A DNA stretch of 43,803 nt from the NCBI GenBank assembly GCA_002162795.1, contig MAAY01000077.1, forward strand, positions 64,669-108,471, written 5' to 3'. Positions 7,509-15,685 of this stretch are shown in pieces. This DNA comes from Rhodobacterales bacterium 56_14_T64 (GTDB lineage: Bacteria; Pseudomonadota; Alphaproteobacteria; Rhodobacterales; Rhodobacteraceae). The stretch's first letter is position 1, and every line of letters starts with the position of its first letter. The notes below the pieces were generated by a model, which was not told the origin of the DNA, did not search any database, and saw only the letters and a list, made by a program, of their open reading frames with translations. A program made the position numbers and the translations under genes.

Positions 7509-9191
7509 TCACTCCGCTGCAATGGGGATTGTGGCTGGTTTCGGGGAGGGGTTGGCGCCATGCGCATAATCTTCGAGGAAGTCGAGAACCTCCTGCCGGT
7601 AGGTGTAGTAGTCCGGGTGCTCCAGCAAGGCCTTACGGGTGCGGGGGCGCGGCAAGTTGACCTCGGTGATTTTGCCGATCGTGGCTTGCGGTCCGTTGGT
7701 CATCATCACCACCCGGTCGGCCATTAGGATCGCCTCGTCCACGTCATGGGTGACGCAGACCGCAGTGACCTTGGTGCGGGACCAGACCTCCATCAGCACT
7801 TCTTGCAGCTCCCAGCGTGTCAGGCTGTCGAGCATGCCAAAGGGTTCATCTAACAAAAGCAGTTTGGGGCTGAGCGCAAAGGCGCGGGCAATGCCGACGC
7901 GCTGCTGGGTGCCGTTGGACAGGCTGTGGGCTGGCATATCCATGGAATCGGCTAAGCCAACGCGCTCGAGGTAGTATTCCACCACATCGCGCAGTTCCTC
8001 GCGCGATGCTTTGGGGTAGACCTTTTCTACCCCAACGGCGACATTTTCCTTGGCGGTTAACCAGGGGAACAGGTTTGGCGATTGAAACACCACCGCGCGT
8101 TCCGGGTCGGCCCCTTCGACGTGCTTGCCGTCCAGCTTGATGGCGCCTTTGGAAATTTCATTGAGGCCAGCGGCCATAGACAACACTGTGGATTTTCCGC
8201 AGCCGGAATGGCCGATCAGAGAAATGAACTCTCCCCGGTTTACCTTGAGGTTAAAATCTTCGACCACGGTCAGCGGGCCTTTGGGGGTAGGGTAGACCTT
8301 GTGCAGCTGGCTGAAGTCGAGAAAGCGTTTTTCGACCATCGTCTTACCGGCTGTTTTCACCGCTGCGGGCAGGCTGTGGATCGGGGTTATGTCTGGCAAT
8401 TGGCGAGTGCCTTCGACCTTGGCCTCGATGCCCACATCCATCAAAAAGCTGGTGACCTCGGTACGCAGAGCCTTGAAACCCTCGTGGTGGTTCATTTCTT
8501 CGCGAATGCGCGGGTGGGGGATGTCCACGATGAAAGGAGTACCCAGCGTTCCATCCGGGTTCAGCGGCACAATGCGGTCGGCCAGTTGGATCGCCTCGTC
8601 CACATCGTTGGTGATCAGAATGCAGGTCTTGGCGTCATTTTGGCAGATCTCCAGGATCTCATCCGCCAGGTTGGCGCGTGTCATCGCGTCCAGCGCCGAT
8701 AGCGGCTCGTCCAGCAGCAGCATTTCGGGGTCCATTGCCAGGGCGCGGGCAATCGAGACCCGCTGCCGCATGCCACCCGACAGTTCCGCCGGACGCCGGT
8801 GCGCGGCAGGGGTAAGGCCAACCATCTGGATGTAATGCTCTACTTTGGCGGCTTTCTCACTGGCAGCCATGCGTGGAAACACTGCATCCACCGCCAGCCG
8901 CACATTGCCGGCAACCGTCAGCCAGGGCATCAACGAGTAGTTCTGAAACACCAGCCCGCGCTCGGGGCTGGGGCCGTTGATCGGTTTGCCTTTGAATTTC
9001 ACGCTGCCCCTGTCCGGGGTTTCTAGCCCGGCGATCATGTTCATCAGGGTAGATTTGCCTGTGCCCGAGAAGCCCAGAATGGCAAGAAACTCACCCTCCT
9101 GGACCTCCAGGTCAATATCATTAAGCACCTCAACGCGATTGGCACCTTCGCCAAAGCCTTTGTGAACGTTATTAAATGTCAGGATTGCCAT
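7509..9191 (-). CDS. nrtCD: Nitrate ABC transporter, two ATPase domains fused
   Basis: A 560-residue protein holding two complete ABC ATPases joined by a linker of roughly 60-80 residues; it powers NrtB. Domain 1 has Walker A GFSGTGKST (40-48), signature LSGGM (137-141) and Walker B LLLDEP, but its H-loop reads ITNDVDEA with Asn195 where His is usual. Domain 2 has Walker A GHSGCGKST (327-335), H-loop VTHDVDEA (His482) and a degenerate signature LSNGT (424-428). Because ABC sites form between domains, both defects fall in one composite site and the other is canonical. The start is ATG 9191, with GGTGA upstream; GTG 9200, overlapping the nrtB stop as GTGA, is the alternative (563 residues). Confidence 0.93.
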   Translation of the reverse strand: MAILTFNNVHKGFGEGANRVEVLNDIDLEVQEGEFLAILGFSGTGKSTLMNMIAGLETPDRGSVKFKGKPINGPSPERGLVFQNYSLMPWLTVAGNVRLAVDAVFPRMAASEKAAKVEHYIQMVGLTPAAHRRPAELSGGMRQRVSIARALAMDPEMLLLDEPLSALDAMTRANLADEILEICQNDAKTCILITNDVDEAIQLADRIVPLNPDGTLGTPFIVDIPHPRIREEMNHHEGFKALRTEVTSFLMDVGIEAKVEGTRQLPDITPIHSLPAAVKTAGKTMVEKRFLDFSQLHKVYPTPKGPLTVVEDFNLKVNRGEFISLIGHSGCGKSTVLSMAAGLNEISKGAIKLDGKHVEGADPERAVVFQSPNLFPWLTAKENVAVGVEKVYPKASREELRDVVEYYLERVGLADSMDMPAHSLSNGTQQRVGIARAFALSPKLLLLDEPFGMLDSLTRWELQEVLMEVWSRTKVTAVCVTHDVDEAILMADRVVMMTNGPQATIGKITEVNLPRPRTRKALLEHPDYYTYRQEVLDFLEDYAHGANPSPKPATIPIAAE

Positions 9192-9196
9192 GCCAT

Positions 9197-10270
9197 TCAC
9201 CGATTGTTTGAGAAGGTGAAAAGGGACTGCAGGGCGAACATCACCCGGTCCAGCATCATGCCGATTATACCGATGGTCAGCACTGCAAGGATGATCCGGG
9301 CCAGCGACTGGCTCGATCCGTTCTGGAATTCATCCCAGACGAATTTGCCCAATCCGGGGTTCTGCGCCAGCATCTCGGCGGCGATCAGAACCATCCAACC
9401 GACCCCAAGGCTTAGCCGCAGCCCGGTAAAGATCAGCGGCAACGCCGAGGGCAGCACCAGCTTGGTGATCTTGCTCCAGAGCGACATTTTCAGCACCTTG
9501 GATACGTTGATCAGATCCTTGTCGATCGAGGCGACACCCAGCGAGGTGTTGATCAGGGTTGGCCACATGGAACAGAGGGTGACAGTGACCGCGGAAACCA
9601 TGAAGGACTTGCTGAACATGCCGTCGTTAGAAACGTAAACGGCGGAGACGATCATGGTGACAATCGGTAGCCAGGCCAGTGGCGATACCGGTTTGAAGAT
9701 TTGCACCAAAGGGTTCATCGCGGCGCTGGCGGTTGGCGACAGCCCGCCCAGAATGCCCAACGGGATCGCAATAGCCGAGGCGATCAGAAAGCCAAAGAAC
9801 ACCGTTTTTATCGAGGTCCAGATCTGGTCGTAATAGCTGGGCGCTCCGGTATATGCGATGTCTTTGACCCGCTCGGGCTTGCCGTCGGCGATCATCTTTG
9901 CATTGCGGTCTTCGACGCGCTGCTGGAATGTGGCCTTCTTTTCGGATTTTGCTACGGCATCATTGTGCAGGGTGACCATTTCCGTCCAGACCTGAGCCGG
10001 GCCGGGGATCACACCCAACGAAGTCTGAACCTTGGGTGCCATCACCCCCCACAGCACAAGAAAGCCAAGGATCGCCAGCAGCGGAACCAGCAGCAGGCGC
10101 CAGATCTCTCCCATCTGGGCGCGTGAGTTGTCGCCGGCTGCGGCCTTCATCACCGGGGTGAGCCATGCCAGCCCCAGCATCTGGAACCATTTGTCAGCCG
10201 CATTTATGCGGGTGAACAGGCGGGCACGGCGAGCCTCGGCGGTGGCAAAATCGGGATCAGCGATGGTCAT
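9197..10270 (-). CDS. nrtB: Nitrate ABC transporter permease
   Basis: A 357-residue inner-membrane permease of the NrtB/SsuC/TauC type. A hydrophobic segment lies near residues 59-80 (LLLVPLLAILGFLVLWGV). A polar stretch with NDAVAKSEKKATF follows, and then the binding-protein-dependent transport core from about residue 150 (IWTSIKTVFFGFLIASAIAI) to the C-terminus. The ATPase-coupling region reads NVSKVLKMSLWSKITKLVLP. It lies between the nrtA stop-proximal gap of 20 nt and nrtCD, which it overlaps or nearly abuts depending on the nrtCD start. Confidence 0.93.
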   Translation of the reverse strand: MTIADPDFATAEARRARLFTRINAADKWFQMLGLAWLTPVMKAAAGDNSRAQMGEIWRLLLVPLLAILGFLVLWGVMAPKVQTSLGVIPGPAQVWTEMVTLHNDAVAKSEKKATFQQRVEDRNAKMIADGKPERVKDIAYTGAPSYYDQIWTSIKTVFFGFLIASAIAIPLGILGGLSPTASAAMNPLVQIFKPVSPLAWLPIVTMIVSAVYVSNDGMFSKSFMVSAVTVTLCSMWPTLINTSLGVASIDKDLINVSKVLKMSLWSKITKLVLPSALPLIFTGLRLSLGVGWMVLIAAEMLAQNPGLGKFVWDEFQNGSSQSLARIILAVLTIGIIGMMLDRVMFALQSLFTFSNNR

Positions 10271-10290
10271 GAAAGTATCCTTTTGCGGGC

Positions 10291-11658
10291 TTAGCCGTGC
10301 ACCACACCGTCATGGACGGTCTGGGTGTCTTTCAGGCCAATAGGCAGGCTATTAAGATAGGCGTTGGGAGTGCGGCCATCGAAGGGGATGCCGTCAATCA
10401 CATCAGCAGCGGGGGTCGGCTGTTTGTAGCCATCGCTGGCGAACGGAAAATCAGCTGCGTCGACCAGACCCTCATCAACCAGCAACTGCGCGGCCTGCAG
10501 GTAGATGTCTGGTTTGTACACCGAGCGGGCCACCTCATCATACCAACTGTCGGGTTTGGTATCGGCGATCTGCCCCCAGCGGCGCATTTGGGTCAGTGTC
10601 CAGACCGCATCCGAGTAGAACGGGTAAGTGGCATGGTGGCGGAAGAAGACGTTGAAATCGGGCGCCGGTCGAATGTCGCCGCTCTCATATTCAAAGCTGC
10701 CGGTCATCGAGGCCGCGATCACATTGCGGTCGGCACCGACGTATTCCCGGCGCGACAGCAGCTCGACCGCCGCCTCTCGGTTGGCGTTGTTGTTTTCGTC
10801 CAGCCAAATGGCGGCGCGGATGAGCGCTTTGACCACCGCCAGGGTGGTGTTTGGATTTTCCCTGGCAAATTCAGCGGAGATGCCAAAGACCTTTTCGGGG
10901 TTGTTCTTCATCAGCTCGTAATCGGTGATCACCGGCACACCGATGCCCTTAATAACCGCCTGCTGGTTCCACGGCTCACCAACGCTGTAGCCATTGATTG
11001 TTCCAGCTTCGAGCGTCGCAGGCATTTGTGGTGGCGGCGTCACCGAGAGCAGGGCCTGAGCCCCGATCTGACCTGTGATGTCCTGTGGACTATAATAACC
11101 GGGGTGGATACCACCCGCCGCGAGCCAATAGCGCAGCTCGTAATTATGCGTTGAGACGGGGAAAACCATCCCCATGTTGAAGGGCCGACCTGCATCATTA
11201 AACTGTTCAATCACCGGCACCAGTGCGCTGGCAGAAATCGGATGCTGTGGACGACCATCCTCTTGTGAGGGAATATGCGGCCGCATGCCGTTCCAAACTT
11301 CTTGGGATACGGTGATGCCGTTGCCATTCAGATCCATCGAGATCGGGGTAATGATATGCGCCTGGGTGCCATAGCCAATTGTGGCCGCCAGCGGTTGCCC
11401 GGCCAGCATGTGGGCACCAGCCAGCTGCCCGTCGATGACACGGTCCAGCAGCACCTTCCAGTTGGCTTGCGATTCCAGGGTCACAAACAGGCCTTCATCG
11501 TCAAAGAACCCCTGTTCATAGGCCACTGCCAGCGGTGCCATGTCGGTCAGCTTGATAAAGCCGATGGTCAGAACATCCTGCTCCAGCTCGAGCGGCTCAG
11601 ATATGGATGGGCTTGCCAGAGTTGTAGCAACACCAAGGCTGCATAGAATTCTCTTCAT
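10291..11658 (-). CDS. nrtA: Nitrate ABC transporter substrate-binding protein
   Basis: A 455-residue periplasmic nitrate-binding protein. It starts with a Sec-type signal peptide ([20 protein letters not shown], cleavage probably before EPLELEQ). The mature protein has the NrtA-type opening [20 protein letters not shown] and the motifs [17 protein letters not shown] and [13 protein letters not shown]. The signal peptide and the transporter genes downstream argue for NrtA rather than its cytoplasmic relative NasS. ATG 11658 is preferred, since it opens the signal peptide and has GGAAG upstream; ATGs at 11676 and 11694 lack a ribosome site. Expression is probably controlled by the hexaloop leader upstream. 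Confidence 0.93.
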   Translation of the reverse strand: MKRILCSLGVATTLASPSISEPLELEQDVLTIGFIKLTDMAPLAVAYEQGFFDDEGLFVTLESQANWKVLLDRVIDGQLAGAHMLAGQPLAATIGYGTQAHIITPISMDLNGNGITVSQEVWNGMRPHIPSQEDGRPQHPISASALVPVIEQFNDAGRPFNMGMVFPVSTHNYELRYWLAAGGIHPGYYSPQDITGQIGAQALLSVTPPPQMPATLEAGTINGYSVGEPWNQQAVIKGIGVPVITDYELMKNNPEKVFGISAEFARENPNTTLAVVKALIRAAIWLDENNNANREAAVELLSRREYVGADRNVIAASMTGSFEYESGDIRPAPDFNVFFRHHATYPFYSDAVWTLTQMRRWGQIADTKPDSWYDEVARSVYKPDIYLQAAQLLVDEGLVDAADFPFASDGYKQPTPAADVIDGIPFDGRTPNAYLNSLPIGLKDTQTVHDGVVHG

Positions 11659-11964
11659 AGCGAGATGATCTTCCATGTGATTGAGAAACAACAAAAAGCT
11701 TTAGACGCGCTGTGCCATTTGGCGAACGGTCGAGCGGCTTTGCTCCGAAATTCCCAATCGTTGGGAGAGATGCTAAGGCAAGCTCCGTTGCTTGCGATAT
11801 GGTCAGAATTGCGGGTGTTTGCGCCGACGACAACGGATTTTGCCGCATCGCAGCATAAGATGCAGGCAGGTGCCTAATTTTTGGGCACATTTCCTGGGGC
11901 GGGCGCTGAATCGCGACGCTTGGAGAACCGATTACATGGAATCAGCAGAGGGCCAAGTGACGGT
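11659..11964 (-). promoter_or_regulatory. nrtA leader RNA with two-hexaloop ANTAR (NasT) target
   Basis: This 306-nt gap between nasT and nrtA holds no gene. On the minus-strand RNA it contains a perfect 6-bp stem with a 6-nt loop, GCAAGC-AACGGA-GCTTGC (11778-11795), and downstream a 4-bp stem with a 6-nt loop, GAGC-AAAGCC-GCTC (11732-11745). Both loops have A at position 1 and G at position 4, the pattern known for ANTAR antiterminator targets. The two are separated by 32 nt that include another hairpin (11752-11766). A T-rich stretch, AGCTTTTTG, follows at 11693-11701. I could not find a convincing terminator stem before it. NasT is encoded directly upstream. Confidence 0.68.
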
Positions 11965-12549
11965 TCAGGAGAGTAAATCGCTCGCGGTGACGATAGCCTG
12001 AGCGATCTCGGCGATGCGTTTTCCCTGATCCATTGCGCTTTTGCGCAGCAGTTCATAAGCCGCAGCTTCGTCTATACCTCGGGCGCTCATCAGCAAGCCT
12101 TTGGCCCGGTCAATCACCTTGCGCTGTTCCAGTTCCTGCTTGGTATCGCTCAATTCTGTGCGGATTTGGTTCAGCATGGTGAACCGTTGATGCGCAGCCT
12201 GCAGGATGGGCTGCAGCCGCTTTGACTGCAGCCCATCCACCACATAGGCAGAGACACCAGCCTGAAGGGCCGCCCGGGTAAGATCGTCATTCGATTGATC
12301 GACAAACAGCACAACGGCCCGTTTTGTTGGGTCCGAAGCCAATACCAGTTGCTCGGTTTCCAACAGCGATGGAGAACCGGCGTCGATCACCACCAGATCC
12401 GGATTGCCATTGTCGACCCTGCGCGCCAACCCGTCAGGACCAGATATGGTCTCCACGTCAAAGCCACCAGCGTGCTGTAGAGCAGCAGAAATCTGCGATG
12501 CACGGGGCTGAATGCATTCGACAACTAGGATCGAGAGTATCTGAGTCAT
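11965..12549 (-). CDS. nasT: ANTAR-domain response regulator, nitrate antiterminator NasT
   Basis: A 194-residue cytoplasmic RNA-binding regulator. Residues 1-120 form a receiver-like domain (ILSILVVECIQPRAS, LVVIDAGSPSLLE). Its acidic pocket is incomplete, with E replacing the usual paired Asp. A coiled linker (ELSDTKQELEQRK) leads to the ANTAR domain at about 135-194, with VIDRAKGLLMSARGIDEAAA and AEIAQAIVTAS. In characterised systems NasT binds a two-hexaloop leader to stop termination and is held inactive by the nitrate sensor NasS. Here nasT heads the nitrate genes and faces such a leader, but no nasS is adjacent. The ribosome site before the ATG at 12549 is weak. Confidence 0.92.
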   Translation of the reverse strand: MTQILSILVVECIQPRASQISAALQHAGGFDVETISGPDGLARRVDNGNPDLVVIDAGSPSLLETEQLVLASDPTKRAVVLFVDQSNDDLTRAALQAGVSAYVVDGLQSKRLQPILQAAHQRFTMLNQIRTELSDTKQELEQRKVIDRAKGLLMSARGIDEAAAYELLRKSAMDQGKRIAEIAQAIVTASDLLS

Positions 12550-12635
12550 AGCTATCTAAGGCGGTTCGGCTGAGGTCTATGTAAAGAAAGGAGCGTGTTA
12601 CATGTCCTCAGATAGGTGCATCTGCTCAATATTAC

Positions 12636-12651
12636 AGCATAGCTGCTGCCA
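12636..12651 (-). promoter_or_regulatory. Possible sigma-54 promoter upstream of nasT
   Basis: The minus-strand sequence TGGCAGCAGCTATGCT keeps the invariant GG and GC of the -24/-12 class at the right spacing and matches most other consensus positions. It lies about 87 bp before nasT in the 235-bp gap between nasT and the tRNA gene. I saw no clear NtrC enhancer pair, and in some Rhodobacterales NtrC works with the housekeeping sigma factor, so a chance match is quite possible. Confidence 0.25.
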
Positions 12652-12784
12652 GATCCTGAATTCCTGTGCTGGGGGAAAACAGTAAACTCAGGCAATGGCA
12701 GCAAATTTCATTGACAGCGTCTTGCACGGGATTGAGCTCGCAACTGCTATTTGTTAGAGGAGAGTTCAGCTAAGCATTGCGCAT

Positions 12785-12861
12785 GGCCCCGTGGCTCAAC
12801 TGGATAGAGCAGCCCCCTCCTAAGGGGCAGGTTATTGGTTCGAATCCAATCGGGGTCACCA
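12785..12861 (+). tRNA. tRNA-Arg (anticodon CCT)
   Basis: A 77-nt cloverleaf with encoded CCA. The acceptor stem pairs GGCCCCG with CGGGGTC, allowing one G-T pair, with discriminator A. The anticodon stem GCCCC/GGGGC encloses the loop CTCCTAA, giving anticodon CCT for the AGG codon. The T arm is ATTGG-TTCGAAT-CCAAT and the D arm contains GGCTCAACTGGATAGAGC. It stands alone between two minus-strand genes. Confidence 0.95.
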
Positions 12862-12888
12862 TTAATTTGTTAATCACCGGTGGCTGCA

Positions 12889-12915
12889 CCACCCAAATGC
12901 GACGCAATTGGGTGG
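12889..12915. repeat. 27-bp inverted repeat between tRNA-Arg and the cyclase gene
   Basis: CCACCCAA and TTGGGTGG form an 8-bp outer stem; after an A-A mismatch, TGCG and CGCA continue the symmetry. It lies between the 3' end of tRNA-Arg (plus) and the 3' end of the cyclase gene (minus), which converge here. It may serve as a bidirectional transcription end, although neither side has a strong T-run. Confidence 0.45.
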
Positions 12916-12933
12916 CCGTTCCGGTTAAAGATA

Positions 12934-14484
12934 TCAAAGCACGGAAATAGCGAAACTTTCCACGGGCTTGGAGACATTGTGCAAGCTGACCGCACCAAGG
13001 GGCGACGCCATGGACTTGTCACTAAGAATATCGCGGCTGACGACAATTGGATGGCCGCGCGATTTGCCAAAATCCCCCAACCGAGCCGCAATGTTGGCGG
13101 CCTGACCGATAACAGTGAAATCCAACCGCTCGCGCGAGCCGACATTGCCATAGGTGACACCGCCGTAGGCGATGCCGATGGCGCATTCACAATGGTGCCC
13201 GTCTTCCTCTTTTGCGATTTCCTCCAGCCGGGCAACGATAGCGCGGGCTGAATTGAGCGCCTGTGCGCGGGCCTCCGCCGGATTTTCATCGGCGGGGAAC
13301 ACCGCCAGAACAGCGTCGCCGATGAATTTCAGCACTTCGCCGCCGTGGTCATGAATGATTGTTGAAGTGGTTTCAAAAAATTGGTTGAGCAGCTTGATAT
13401 AGGCCACACGGCCCAGTTCTTCTTCAAGACGGGTGGAGCCGCGCAGGTCGCAAAACATGATAGCCGCATCAATATCGTCGCCGTCACCCCGGTGGATCTC
13501 GCCTCCCAACACGCGCGCGCCCGAACGTTTGCCAACATAGGTCTCCAACAAAGACTGCGCATTTTCGCGCTGCATGAAGACCTCGTAAAAGCGCCCGATC
13601 ACAGCCGAGCACTCAAAGATCAGCCCCAAATTGGCGGTTGAAAAGCCGGTGAGATGATCGCTGGTCAGGGTCAGCACATTGATGCTCCCGTCCGAGAACC
13701 GCAGCGGCATTGCAACATAATCGGTGGCACCTTCCTTGCGCAGATCCTCCAAAATCGGGAACGCGTCGGTGGGATGATTGCCGCCAAGCCGGTGACGGAC
13801 CCCGCCCATACCATTGGAGACATGCCGCAGTGGGCTGTTCTGATATGACGGGTGGTCGTGGATCTCATAGGACGGGGCAAAGGTGTTGACCTCACCGTTC
13901 GATTTTTTCCAGACAAAATTCTTACCGGCAATCATCGGGTGTAGCGACCAAACCATCACCGCCATGCGCGACAGGTACACACCCTGCTCCCGCAGTTTGT
14001 CAGCCAGGGCCGCAGTAAACTTTTCCGGGGTTGGCAGATAGGCGGCCTCACGCAGCAACCAGTCGATCACCGGCCCCGAGATATTGCCGTCATCTCGCGC
14101 CAGTATCTCATTATCGCCAAGGTCTAAGTCGGTAAAGGCGCCTGGCATGAAACCAATATGCCCGTTGATCGCCGAGGCTTCGGGCAAGGCCTCGTTATAG
14201 GCCCAGGTTGCGTTCTTTATTGGTGCATCTGGCAGCAGAAGATCGCGGTAAATGGCGGTGCCTTTAAACGGGCAAAACGTCTGCAACTCGGTTCGTTTGG
14301 ACAGGTCGGCGGTCACATCCTCGGGAGGGAAATAGATGGTCGGCTTCAGGCGTGTTTCATACATCACCTTGGCCTTGTCGCTCTGAGCCAGCAGCACCCC
14401 ATTGTGGCGCAGGGTCACCGTCCCGGTGAGCTGTTCAATCAGAATGTCATAGCCATCCTGTTCCGGCTTTACATGCACGTTCAT
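12934..14484 (-). CDS. DUF427-class III adenylate cyclase fusion protein
   Basis: A 516-residue soluble protein with three parts. Residues 1-125 are a DUF427 domain (TIYFPPEDVTADL, TFCPFKGTAIYRDL, GHIGFMPGAF). Residues 135-320 match the sensor-like region often found before alphaproteobacterial cyclases (ending MQRENAQSLLETYVGKRSG). Residues 338-510 are the class III cyclase domain. Metal-binding aspartates are D346 (FCDLRGST) and D390 (KFIGDAVLAVF). K386 and T457 occupy the base-selecting positions in the class IIIb combination, and N464 and R468 the transition-state positions, so the enzyme should be active and make cAMP. No membrane segment is seen. The ATG at 14484 has GAGAGGG upstream. 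The input sensed through DUF427 is unknown. Confidence 0.88.
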   Translation of the reverse strand: MNVHVKPEQDGYDILIEQLTGTVTLRHNGVLLAQSDKAKVMYETRLKPTIYFPPEDVTADLSKRTELQTFCPFKGTAIYRDLLLPDAPIKNATWAYNEALPEASAINGHIGFMPGAFTDLDLGDNEILARDDGNISGPVIDWLLREAAYLPTPEKFTAALADKLREQGVYLSRMAVMVWSLHPMIAGKNFVWKKSNGEVNTFAPSYEIHDHPSYQNSPLRHVSNGMGGVRHRLGGNHPTDAFPILEDLRKEGATDYVAMPLRFSDGSINVLTLTSDHLTGFSTANLGLIFECSAVIGRFYEVFMQRENAQSLLETYVGKRSGARVLGGEIHRGDGDDIDAAIMFCDLRGSTRLEEELGRVAYIKLLNQFFETTSTIIHDHGGEVLKFIGDAVLAVFPADENPAEARAQALNSARAIVARLEEIAKEEDGHHCECAIGIAYGGVTYGNVGSRERLDFTVIGQAANIAARLGDFGKSRGHPIVVSRDILSDKSMASPLGAVSLHNVSKPVESFAISVL

Positions 14485-14691
14485 TGGCCGGGCCCTCTCA
14501 TAATCTTCATCAACGAATTGGAGTGGCTATAATGTGGGGTGTTGTGGGGGGAATACCAGAGCCGACACTCGATATTGAAGCGAGGTGACGACCATCGTTT
14601 AAGCTGATGTTTCTTTTTGCTCAAAATACTCAAACCTGACACGGTCAATGGCTAAGGTTTTGGCGCTCTGGGTTAGCCCGAATACCAAGTT

Positions 14692-15393
14692 TCAGATCAT
14701 CCGGATCACGTCCTTGCTGATGGCCAACACATAGCCACGTTTGGCAATATTTTTGACCAGCAACTCGCTGATCATCTGATTTCCCAGGGTATCGCGCAAC
14801 CGCTTGATGCGGGTGGCGCCGGCGGCTTCCTCGCAATCCGAGGCATCACGGCCAGAAATCACCCCTTCGATTTCGGCGCCTGACATCACATCACCGTCCA
14901 TTCGCGCCTCGGCCAGAACCGACAGGGTCTCAATCGCCGCCGGGGTCAGCCGAAATCCCATGCTGTTGAGGTAAACGGTGTTTTCTTCGCGGCTGATCAG
15001 CAATTCGGTCACCTGAATGCCCGCCCGTTCGATCTGCGCCATGCGACGGTTCAGCATCACCAGCATCGCTAGCACCACAAGTGCTGCCACCATCATTGCG
15101 GTGGCAAACACCATCAGCACAAATATCACCATGCGGTAGCTGCTCAGCGTATCCGAAAACGAGGTGCCTGACTGGGCCAGAATTTCCAGTAGCTTAATCT
15201 CGGCCTGGGTGGTCAGGTCGTTTTCCACAAACAACTGCTCGACCCGCGCATTAAAGGCGTTGGCGTCAGGCAGGGTCAGCAACAACAAAGTGCCGGCCGC
15301 GACCAGCAGTCCTACGATTACGATGATCCCAAATGTAATGACCCGACTGCCGGCGCTGCGGGCCTCAGAAACGGAGATAGTAGGATCCGGCAT
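14692..15393 (-). CDS. Membrane-anchored regulator with C-terminal OmpR-type winged helix
   Basis: A 233-residue protein with two membrane segments (about 18-40 and 88-114), a periplasmic loop of roughly 47 residues (41-87), and a short linker. The C-terminal domain (about 136-228) reads like an OmpR/PhoB winged helix: FRLTPAAIETLSVLAEA, then TRIKRLRDTLG and ISELLVKNIAKRGYVLA, the last corresponding to the wing hairpin. The usual ToxR/CadC order is reversed here, since the DNA-binding domain is C-terminal. The start at ATG 15393 has AAGGAAG upstream; an upstream ATG at 15426 is less likely. It overlaps the secreted-protein gene by 29 bp. I do not recognise a characterised family member. Confidence 0.75.
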   Translation of the reverse strand: MPDPTISVSEARSAGSRVITFGIIVIVGLLVAAGTLLLLTLPDANAFNARVEQLFVENDLTTQAEIKLLEILAQSGTSFSDTLSSYRMVIFVLMVFATAMMVAALVVLAMLVMLNRRMAQIERAGIQVTELLISREENTVYLNSMGFRLTPAAIETLSVLAEARMDGDVMSGAEIEGVISGRDASDCEEAAGATRIKRLRDTLGNQMISELLVKNIAKRGYVLAISKDVIRMI

Positions 15394-15658
15394 CGGGCTT
15401 CCTTTGTTGCAGGCCTTCAGGGCCAAAAACCGATATCACGTTCAGCAGGGTCCAGCCCTGTGATGCAATGCGAGTGCTGATTTCAGACTTAGCGGCACCC
15501 TTCTGGCAAGCACCAGTCAGTTGGATCACTCCATAGTGCAGTCGCAGGGGGTTGTCCTGTTTTGCCTTATAATCGGCATAACAATCCGCAGCCATGGCGG
15601 GCGTGGCCAGCGCCAGAAAGGCGGCAATCAGAGCGGGTTTCAAGAGTAACTGTTTCAT
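15365..15658 (-). CDS. Small secreted protein, partner gene of the membrane regulator
   Basis: A 97-residue protein with a Sec signal peptide (MKQLLLKPALIAAFLALATP, cleavage after AMA) and a mature part of about 74 residues. The mature part has two cysteines (ADCYADYK and TGACQKG) that could form a disulfide. The C-terminal half reads ASQGWTLLNVISVFGPEG, which loosely recalls DUF4177-like proteins, but I do not claim membership. ATG 15658 has AGGA 8 nt upstream; ATGs at 15667 and 15694 are alternatives. Its 3' end overlaps the regulator gene by 29 bp, so the two are co-expressed. A periplasmic ligand or modulator of the regulator is a reasonable guess. Confidence 0.72.
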   Translation of the reverse strand: MKQLLLKPALIAAFLALATPAMAADCYADYKAKQDNPLRLHYGVIQLTGACQKGAAKSEISTRIASQGWTLLNVISVFGPEGLQQRKPDAGSYYLRF

Positions 15659-15685
15659 GTGGGTCATCCTGCGCAATGACGGAGC

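Noticed and set aside
10297-11154. 285-residue open frame antisense to nrtA
   Set aside because: Shadow of nrtA, with no recognisable domain or ribosome site.
10291-11658. Reading the binding protein as the cytoplasmic sensor NasS
   Set aside because: The signal peptide, the length and the transporter genes downstream fit NrtA better.
11659-11731. Intrinsic terminator at the end of the nrtA leader
   Set aside because: The only pairing that reaches the T-rich AGCTTTTTG is imperfect with a loop of about 40 nt, too weak to list.
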